From Ruegeria sp. HKCCD8929 (GTDB taxonomy: Bacteria > Pseudomonadota > Alphaproteobacteria > Rhodobacterales > Rhodobacteraceae): 56,420 bases of DNA. The translations under genes were made by a program, and so were the position numbers. The number at the start of each line of letters is the position of its first letter. The first letter of the stretch is position 1. The notes under the pieces were generated by a model. The model worked only from the letters and a program-made list of their open reading frames with translations. It was not told the DNA's origin and did no database searches. The DNA lies in contig NZ_WPZY01000023.1 of assembly GCF_013031405.1 (NCBI RefSeq), positions 1-56,420 of the forward strand. Reading direction: 5' to 3'. Below, one piece after another: positions 50,419 through 56,420 of the stretch.

Positions 50419-51369
50419 TCATCCAGCCAAGGGCAGCGCTCCCCAAAAGTGCCGCCAGCCGAGCGGAATCCATGCCAGCGCCTGACGGGGGCGATAGGAC
50501 AGGGTTTCGACCTGCCGCGGAGTTTGCGCGTTGATCCTGTCATATATCTCGCCGAGCGCCGATTGATCGGCGGCAAAGAAATAGCTCCCGCCGGTGCGGT
50601 CCGCCACGTCTTCGAGCACCCCAAGGTCAACCTTGTCCTCGCCCGAAGCGTCCGGGTTGCCCACGCCGATGGTCATGATGGTGACGCCGTTGTCGCTGGC
50701 GATCTCTGCGGCATTGACCGGGTCCATTCGGCTGGCGGTGTCGCTGCCATCCGATAGCAGGATCAGCACGCGTTCATCGATTGCACTGGCCTCGAAGGTG
50801 TGGATCGCCAGACCGATGGCATCCCCAAGTGCGGTATGCGGCCCTGCCATGCTCACCTGCGTGCGATCCAGCAGATCGACGATGGTTTGCAAATCTGCGG
50901 TCAGCGGCGATTGCAGATAAGCCTTGGAGCCGAAGACGATCAACGCCACCCGATCGCCCTCGCGCCCCGTGACGAAGTCGCGCACGACTTCCTGCACGGC
51001 GGCAAAGCGCTGCAGTTTCTCGCCCTCGGCATTGATGAAATCCACAGTGTCCATGGACCCGGACACATCGATGGCGAGGATCATATCGCGTGCGGATTTT
51101 TCGATCTCAATGGGGCGGCCAACACGTTCAGGGCGGGTCAGCGCGATCACGATCAGCACCCAGCAGAGCGCCGCCGTGATCATCTGTACTGCCGTGCGCG
51201 ACAGGATAATCGCGCCCGCACGAGGCTCCTGCCCCAGAGCCTGCGCAACCTGCCGGAAAAACGGCACCCGCAGCGCTGTGACCTTCTCGCGATGGGGCGG
51301 CACGAAGCGCCAAATCAGAAGGGGCGCGGGTAGCAGCACAAACGCCCAGAGAAACGCCAGCTGGATCAT
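50419..51369 (-). CDS. batA: BatA-type VWA membrane protein
   Basis: The 316-residue protein has an N-terminal helix, a second helix (about 60-78) and a cytoplasm-anchored VWA domain with an intact metal site, D101-V-S-G-S105 in ILAIDVSGSMD, and the later VLILLSDGSDTAS. It is the canonical BatA of the operon. The start overlaps the stop of the DUF4381 gene (ATGA). It probably works with MoxR on a client protein. Confidence 0.88.
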   Translation of the reverse strand: MIQLAFLWAFVLLPAPLLIWRFVPPHREKVTALRVPFFRQVAQALGQEPRAGAIILSRTAVQMITAALCWVLIVIALTRPERVGRPIEIEKSARDMILAIDVSGSMDTVDFINAEGEKLQRFAAVQEVVRDFVTGREGDRVALIVFGSKAYLQSPLTADLQTIVDLLDRTQVSMAGPHTALGDAIGLAIHTFEASAIDERVLILLSDGSDTASRMDPVNAAEIASDNGVTIMTIGVGNPDASGEDKVDLGVLEDVADRTGGSYFFAADQSALGEIYDRINAQTPRQVETLSYRPRQALAWIPLGWRHFWGALPLAG

Positions 51370-51845
51370 GACGGCGCCTCGCGGTCATGGGTCCTGATCC
51401 AACGCGCAGCGCGAGCGGTCAGCCGTGGCGCGATTGTGGCGTAGTGCCGGTATGGGCCTGTTAACAACGGTTCCTTCAGGACCTCTTCCCAAGGCTCGCC
51501 GCCGGTCTTTTCAAGAAACGCGATCCAATCCCGCCCTCGCAGGCCCGCGACATCGCGGCGGTCGAACCCTGCCAGCGCCGCCCGGCGCAGAATGCGAGCC
51601 ACTTGCGCCGGGTCATCCCCTGCCCCGGCCAACTCTGCCAGCGCCGCGCGGCGATAGGCATTGGCGCGATAAACCCGAAACCAACGCCAAAGCGCATAGG
51701 TAAGCAGCAGCACCAGCACAGCGCCTACAATCGGCCAGCCCATGGTTTGGGGCACCATCGAAATGGGCGCAGGCAGTTCCGGAACCACCAGTTGATCCAG
51801 CAACTCGACAAGTGACGTGTCGGCAGGGATTTCGGTTTCGTTCAT
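51366..51845 (-). CDS. DUF4381 membrane protein of the Bat operon
   Basis: This 159-residue protein has one membrane helix (WPIVGAVLVLLLTYALWRWF, about 37-56) and a helical cytoplasmic region ending GRDWIAFLEKTGGEPW. This is the DUF4381 pattern found between DUF58 and BatA in MoxR operons. ATG at 51843-51845 overlaps the DUF58 stop (ATGA); the longer frame upstream is a shadow. Molecular function unknown. Confidence 0.82.
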   Translation of the reverse strand: MNETEIPADTSLVELLDQLVVPELPAPISMVPQTMGWPIVGAVLVLLLTYALWRWFRVYRANAYRRAALAELAGAGDDPAQVARILRRAALAGFDRRDVAGLRGRDWIAFLEKTGGEPWEEVLKEPLLTGPYRHYATIAPRLTARAARWIRTHDREAPS

Positions 51846-52819
51846 CCCGGCCCAAGCCCCATCAGGTGCCGGATTTGCGGCAACGTCTCCTGACCTGCGG
51901 ACAGCGGCAGAACAGGTACGCCAAAGCGGCGCTGCCAATCCAGAACCTGTGCCACGCGCCCGCTGGCAAACTCCGTCAGCGCCGCATGTTGCCGGCTGTC
52001 GGATGTCCGGATTTCTGCCTGCAACTCACCATTCGATATGATGATTGACAGATCGCGCGGCAGGTCCTGTGCAAAAGGATCGGTGACCAACCCGATAACC
52101 AGATCGTTGCGGCGTGACAGGCCCGAAACGAGGCGTTCGGTCTCGGCGTCGATCACGTCAAAATCGCTGAGCACGATGAACAGGTGGTCGCGCGGTGCGA
52201 TGCGCGCAACCGACCGCAATACATCGGTCAGACGAATGGGATCGACCTTGGGCGCGTCGGCATGCAGCTGCGCATTGGCCGCGGCCAGAACGGCAATGAA
52301 ACGCGACAGCGCCGCGCGGCTTCGGGCGGGACGGATTTCGGCAATCCTGTCATCGGTAAAGATGATGCCACCCACCCGGTCACCCTGATCGAAGATGCGA
52401 TAGGCCGACAACGCTGCCGCCTCAGCCGCGGTGACCGATTTCATGTTGTGCGTCGAGCCAAAGAACATGGACATACGCTGATCCACCACTATCAACGCCG
52501 GGCGATCGCGTTCCTCTGTCATCACCCGGACATAGGGCTCGCCAGTGCGGGCGGTCACTTTCCAGTCGATCGAACGAACGTCGTCGCCAGGCAGGTAGCT
52601 ACGCAGCTCTTCGAAGTTCAGCCCCCGTCCTCGCAACCGCGAGGCATGGCGGCCGTTCAGCACCGACCGCGCCGGTTGGCGCGGCAGAAACCGCAGCGCC
52701 CTGGCCCGAGCCTCGAGCGCGCGCAGATGTGCCACGTCCACGCGTACGCGCGGATCGTCGGTTTGCGTGGGCTGGGGGCGAACCTGCCCCAATCGTTGCG
52801 ATGCGTTGCGGTTCAACAT
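51842..52819 (-). CDS. DUF58 family protein (MoxR partner)
   Basis: The 325-residue soluble protein has the DUF58 signature FEELRSYLPGDDVRSIDWKVTARTG and a VWA-like C-terminal half (DRPALIVVDQRMSMFFGSTHNMKSV). DUF58 proteins are always near MoxR ATPases. It begins 7 nt after moxR and is coupled to DUF4381. Function presumably adaptor or co-chaperone. Confidence 0.9.
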   Translation of the reverse strand: MLNRNASQRLGQVRPQPTQTDDPRVRVDVAHLRALEARARALRFLPRQPARSVLNGRHASRLRGRGLNFEELRSYLPGDDVRSIDWKVTARTGEPYVRVMTEERDRPALIVVDQRMSMFFGSTHNMKSVTAAEAAALSAYRIFDQGDRVGGIIFTDDRIAEIRPARSRAALSRFIAVLAAANAQLHADAPKVDPIRLTDVLRSVARIAPRDHLFIVLSDFDVIDAETERLVSGLSRRNDLVIGLVTDPFAQDLPRDLSIIISNGELQAEIRTSDSRQHAALTEFASGRVAQVLDWQRRFGVPVLPLSAGQETLPQIRHLMGLGPG

Positions 52820-52826
52820 CTGCGTC

Positions 52827-53819
52827 TCACGGCAGGGCGACCTGCGCCAGTATCTCGTCGATCACCCGGTCAGCGCTGACCCCTTCGCCATGCGCCTCAT
52901 AGCTGAGCGCCAACCGGTGACGCAGAACATCCGGCGCAATGGCGCGCACATCCGCCGGATCGACGTAATCGCGATCGTTTAGCCAAGCATGGGTTCGACT
53001 GCACTTGTCCAGCGCTATGGACGCACGCGGGCTGGCGCCCACCTCGATCCAGCGGCTGAGGTCGTCCCCGTAAAGATCGGGCGAGCGGGTGGCCTGCACC
53101 AGATCGGCGAAGTAGCGGTCAATCAGGTCCGAGACATGGATCGCGCCGATTTCGGACCGGGCGGCAAAGATCGCCTGCTGCGGGATCGATGCAGGCTTGT
53201 TCTCGGTTGGCGCATCGCGTTGCGCCGCGATTTCTTCGTCGCGCACGAGGCGAATGACCTTGACCTCGTCTTCAACGGGCGGATAGCTGATCAGGACATG
53301 CATCAAAAAGCGGTCCAGCTGCGCCTCGGGCAGCGCATAGGTGCCTTCCTGTTCGACCGGGTTCTGTGTGGCCATGACCATGAACAATGGCGCCATCTTG
53401 TGGGTCTTGCCGCCCACGGTGACCTGCCGTTCTTCCATTGCTTCCAATAGGGCAGCCTGTACCTTGGCCGGCGCGCGGTTGATTTCATCGGCCAGAACGA
53501 TGTTGGCAAAGATCGGGCCGGCCTCGAAACGGAACGCGCCGCCCGCATCGGTCTGGTAATAGACATCCGTGCCGGTCACGTCGGATGGCAGCAGATCGGG
53601 TGTGAACTGGATGCGGCTAAAATCGCTTTCCAGGTTCTTCGCCATCGCCTTGATCGCCCGCGTCTTGGCCAGCCCTGGAAGGCCCTCGACCAGCAGGTTA
53701 CCGTTTGCAAGCAGACCGATCAGCAGGCGCTCGACAACGTCGCGCTGGCCGATGATGGACTGACCCATACGGCCCCGCAGGGCATCAATCTGGTCGCGGG
53801 GTGGGATCATTGCGGCCAT
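52827..53819 (-). CDS. MoxR-family AAA+ ATPase
   Basis: This 330-residue AAA+ protein has Walker A EGLPGLAKTR (about 45-54), Walker B IVLADEINRAPAKVQ, sensor 1 VMATQNPVEQEGTY and a C-terminal lid with GASPRASIAL. MoxR ATPases act as chaperones that help mature or activate specific proteins together with VWA partners. It overlaps the end of the HAD phosphatase gene by 13 nt and heads the DUF58-Bat genes. Confidence 0.9.
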   Translation of the reverse strand: MAAMIPPRDQIDALRGRMGQSIIGQRDVVERLLIGLLANGNLLVEGLPGLAKTRAIKAMAKNLESDFSRIQFTPDLLPSDVTGTDVYYQTDAGGAFRFEAGPIFANIVLADEINRAPAKVQAALLEAMEERQVTVGGKTHKMAPLFMVMATQNPVEQEGTYALPEAQLDRFLMHVLISYPPVEDEVKVIRLVRDEEIAAQRDAPTENKPASIPQQAIFAARSEIGAIHVSDLIDRYFADLVQATRSPDLYGDDLSRWIEVGASPRASIALDKCSRTHAWLNDRDYVDPADVRAIAPDVLRHRLALSYEAHGEGVSADRVIDEILAQVALP

Positions 53820-54778
53820 ATTCTTACCCAGTCGTTCTGCATGTCGATAATGACCCAGCCGCGCTGCTCTGCCTCATCCAAGCCTTTTTCGAGCTTTCCG
53901 ATATGGCTCTCGCGGTCATAGGCAAACTCGCGCTCCGCATCGGTATGATGCACGATCACGCCAAGCGCCGGGCCATCGCCTGCGGTGGCATATTCGAGCA
54001 TCTGGAAATCGCCATCGGAATTGCCGCCGACAAAGATCGGACGGCGGCCGATATGCGAGTCGATCCCGACCGGCTTGCCCGCCTTGTCATCGACAAAGGC
54101 GATACCGGGATCCTTGATGATCACCGGGACTCCGTCCACCACCTCGTACCGGGTTGGGGTGGCCGAGCCGATGATGCGCTCGACCGGGATGCCGTAGGTC
54201 TCGCTGGCAAAAGCGCGCATGAAGTGAATGCCGCCACCCGAAACGATCCAGGTCTGAAAGCCCGATGTTTCTAGATAGTCCAGCAGTTCCAACATCGGCG
54301 CATAGATCATCTGGTTGTAGGTCATGCCCGTGGTCGGATGTCTTGCGGTCGCGATCCAATCGGCCACGTCGCCCTGAAACGCCTCGACGCTCATGCCCGA
54401 GTGGGAGACATTGAGGATTTCAAGCAGCCCGTCCTGCCCGCTGGCCAGAACCGTATCGGTATCACCTTTGGCAGCGGCTTTCAGGGCATCGGATTTCAAT
54501 ATGGACGGATCGGCCTCGGCCTTTTCTCGCAATCGGTCCAGCGCATAGATCAGTTGAAAGTAAAGCGGCTGCTCGCCCCAGAGCGTGCCGTCGTTGTCGA
54601 AGGTTGCGATGCGCGCCTCTTCGGGCACGAACTCGGCGGTGTTTGGATCGCTCACCCGTTCCACGAACGCGATGATCGCAGCCTTTGTCGGTGTGTCATT
54701 CCACGATGGAAGCGGGTCCGCCAAAGCGGCAAACGGCAAGGCCGAAAGGGCCGCAGTGGCCAACAGGCGCATGTTCAT
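53807..54778 (-). CDS. Exported HAD-family phosphatase
   Basis: The 323-residue protein has a signal peptide (MRLLATAALSALPFAALA) and the HAD motif I F-D61-N-D63-GT (ATFDNDGTLWGEQ). Motif II appears near TWIVSGGGIHFMRAF and motif III/IV near FVGGNSDGDFQML. It is phosphoserine-phosphatase-like. ATG at 54776-54778 was chosen because it starts a good signal peptide. It lies between the arylsulfatase and moxR genes, 75 nt after the sulfatase. Periplasmic location is predicted; substrate unknown. Confidence 0.82.
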   Translation of the reverse strand: MNMRLLATAALSALPFAALADPLPSWNDTPTKAAIIAFVERVSDPNTAEFVPEEARIATFDNDGTLWGEQPLYFQLIYALDRLREKAEADPSILKSDALKAAAKGDTDTVLASGQDGLLEILNVSHSGMSVEAFQGDVADWIATARHPTTGMTYNQMIYAPMLELLDYLETSGFQTWIVSGGGIHFMRAFASETYGIPVERIIGSATPTRYEVVDGVPVIIKDPGIAFVDDKAGKPVGIDSHIGRRPIFVGGNSDGDFQMLEYATAGDGPALGVIVHHTDAEREFAYDRESHIGKLEKGLDEAEQRGWVIIDMQNDWVRIWPQ

Positions 54779-54853
54779 GAGCAATCTCTTTTGTTGGGAA
54801 TACGGCGCGGGGCAATCCCGCGCCACGTGTTGGTGTGACTTGTGATCACCTGA

Positions 54854-56404
54854 TCACTGACGGCTTGCCGACGCAGATTGCAGATTTTCAAGAACCTGAT
54901 CGATCGAGAAACTGGCGGGCTTTTGCCGCGGCGGGTAATCCTTGAAGGTGCCAAGGAAACTCGCAACGATCGCCTGCGCCGGAACCAGAAGATAGGTGCG
55001 GTCCAGGCGCCATTTGGAATATCCGATGGACTCGTGCTGTGCCCGCTCGAACGGGTCGGCATAAAGGTCGATGATCTTAGGCAGGCGCAGGAAAATCAGC
55101 GGTTCCTGCCAGACATCAAACCCTTCCGAGCGCTGCGCCGCAAAAACGATCTTCCAGCGGTTGTAGCGCAGGTTCACCAGATCGCCGCCATCCGAGAAAT
55201 AGATGAACTCGCGGCGCGGGCCGATTTCCTCTTCGCCCTTGAAGAAGGGCATGAAGTCGTAACCATCAAGGTGAACCGGTTCGTTTTCCTCACCAAACGG
55301 AGCCTCGGTCAGCATGCGCTCCTTCATGTCTCCGTCACCGAGTGCCGACATGAAGGTCGGGAACCAGTCGAGATGGCTGATAAGCTGGTTCGATTTGCGG
55401 CCGGGCTCGATGACACCGGGCCATTTGATCATCATCGGAACGCGATAGCCGCCTTCCCAGTTGTCGTTCTTCTCACCCTTGAACGGGGTTGTGCCGCCAT
55501 CCGGCCAGGAAAACACCTCGGCGCCGTTGTCGGTGGAATACATCACGACGGTATTGTCGGCGATGCCAAGCTCATCCAGCTTGTCGAGTATCTGACCCAC
55601 CATCTTGTCATGCTCGACCATGCCGTCCGGATAGACGCCCAGGCCTGTGACGCCCTGGCTTTCCTCTTTGAGGTGCGTGAAGATATGCATGCGCGTGGTG
55701 TTGTACCACAGGAAGAACGGTTTGCCCTGATCGACGGCGCGCTGCATGAAGTCAAGCGCCCCGGCGGTGACCTCTTCGTCGATGGTCTCCATCCGTTTGC
55801 GGGTCAACGGGCCGGTGTCTTCGACCGATCCATCGGCCGAGGCCTTGATCACGCCGCGCGGCCCGAACTGTTCCCGAAAGGCCGGATCTTTGGGATAGTC
55901 GACGTTTTCGGGCTCTTCCTCGGCATTCAGGTGATAGAGATTGCCGAAGAACTCATCAAAACCGTGGTTGGTCGGCAGATGCTCGTCCCGGTCGCCCAGA
56001 TGATTCTTACCATATTGTGCGGTGATGTACCCTTTGGATTGCATGTATTCGGCAATTGTCGGATCTTTGGGTGACATGCCCTCCTTGGCGCCCGGCAGCC
56101 CCACCTTCAGCAACCCAGTGCGGAACCCGGATTGACCCGTGATGAAAGAGGCCCGGCCTGCGGTGCACGATTGTTCCCCATAGCTGTGAGTGAACAGCAT
56201 TCCTTCGTTGGCGATGCGGTCGATATTGGGCGTTTCATAGCCCATCATGCCTTGATTGTAGGCGCTGATGTTCCAGTATCCGATGTCATCGCCCCAGATG
56301 ACCAAGAAATTTGGCGTATCGGTCGCCGCACTATCCTGTGCTGAGATCGGACCGCTCAGGACCGCTAGGGTCAGGATGCATTGATTTTCGCTGCTCTGCG
56401 TGAT
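54854..56404 (-). CDS. Arylsulfatase with uncertain start
   Basis: The protein is a type I sulfatase of about 480-500 residues. The post-translationally modified cysteine sits in SCTAGRASFITGQ, a C-x-A-x-R form rather than the common C-x-P-x-R. Other sulfatase marks are NFLVIWGDDIGYWN, KNHLGDRDEHLPTNHGFDEF and YSTDNGAEVFSWPDGG. A signal-peptide-like stretch (ILTLAVLSGPISAQDSA) precedes the catalytic domain, but no in-frame ATG or GTG is found before the upstream stop at 56405-56407. The only ordinary candidate is a TTG inside the domain at 56305. The true start may be disrupted by a frameshift, since an ATG at 56379-56381 lies one frame away. It would be the first gene of the phosphatase-MoxR operon. 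Confidence 0.8.
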   Translation of the reverse strand: MTQSSENQCILTLAVLSGPISAQDSAATDTPNFLVIWGDDIGYWNISAYNQGMMGYETPNIDRIANEGMLFTHSYGEQSCTAGRASFITGQSGFRTGLLKVGLPGAKEGMSPKDPTIAEYMQSKGYITAQYGKNHLGDRDEHLPTNHGFDEFFGNLYHLNAEEEPENVDYPKDPAFREQFGPRGVIKASADGSVEDTGPLTRKRMETIDEEVTAGALDFMQRAVDQGKPFFLWYNTTRMHIFTHLKEESQGVTGLGVYPDGMVEHDKMVGQILDKLDELGIADNTVVMYSTDNGAEVFSWPDGGTTPFKGEKNDNWEGGYRVPMMIKWPGVIEPGRKSNQLISHLDWFPTFMSALGDGDMKERMLTEAPFGEENEPVHLDGYDFMPFFKGEEEIGPRREFIYFSDGGDLVNLRYNRWKIVFAAQRSEGFDVWQEPLIFLRLPKIIDLYADPFERAQHESIGYSKWRLDRTYLLVPAQAIVASFLGTFKDYPPRQKPASFSIDQVLENLQSASASRQ

Positions 56405-56420
56405 TCACGGCTCGGAAAAC

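Overview
The window looks like accessory chromosome from a marine alphaproteobacterium, most likely a Rhodobacteraceae (Roseobacter-group) species. This is inferred from GC-rich codon use, densely coupled operons with ATGA and TGATG overlaps, many solute-binding-protein transporters (TTT, TRAP, ABC), and an anaerobic ubiquinone/NnrS cluster. I saw no tRNA, rRNA, CRISPR array, intact insertion sequence or replication origin.

Layout. (1) 0.1-2.9 kb: a MidA-like methyltransferase with TPRs, coupled to a small repetitive coiled-coil protein, then a decayed E1-alpha dehydrogenase remnant. (2) 3-15 kb: a tricarballylate/aconitate/citrate island. It holds TcuB and TcuA, a divergent LysR regulator, a 2-hydroxyacid dehydrogenase with a small partner ORF, a tandem universal stress protein, a PrpF-family isomerase, a fused TctA-TctB permease, TctC, and the divergent TctD/TctE two-component system. 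The usual TcuC permease is absent, and the TTT transporter probably replaces it. (3) 15.1-23 kb: a beta-alanine-type pathway with an XRE-cupin regulator, omega-aminotransferase, CoA-acylating semialdehyde dehydrogenase, alanine dehydrogenase and a TRAP transporter. (4) 23-28.1 kb: ubiT-ubiU-ubiV-nnrS-DUF2478 downstream of a symmetric FNR/NnrR-type site. On the other side of that site lies a scar in which a truncated ubiD is joined to the last codons of a ubiX.

(5) 28.2-34.8 kb: a seven-gene operon of GntR/UTRA regulator, ADP-ribosylglycohydrolase-fold enzyme, PfkB kinase and a PotABCD-like ABC importer. It looks like a complete uptake, glycoside-cleavage and phosphorylation pathway for an unidentified cationic riboside-like compound, and is the best candidate here for an undescribed catabolic system. 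(6) 34.9-38.1 kb: a large orphan helical/TPR protein, a cytochrome b561 and a GFA-family protein. (7) 38.4-56.4 kb: an envelope-centred cluster with two divergent DUF3604 proteins, a parvulin-like PPIase, a HupE/UreJ membrane protein, a MetA-type outer-membrane protein and an octahaem cytochrome c gene broken by a frameshift and an amber codon. It ends with a MoxR-DUF58-DUF4381-BatA-BatB-BatD operon preceded by a periplasmic HAD phosphatase and an arylsulfatase.

How the parts fit. Regions 2, 3 and 5 each pair a dedicated transporter with the enzymes for its likely substrate and a local regulator. Region 4 supplies oxygen-independent quinone synthesis and nitric-oxide tolerance. Region 7 may be a secreted-enzyme maturation system in which the MoxR/VWA machinery serves the sulfatase, phosphatase or DUF3604 enzymes; this is inference from co-location. 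All calls come from reading the sequence, with no database search.
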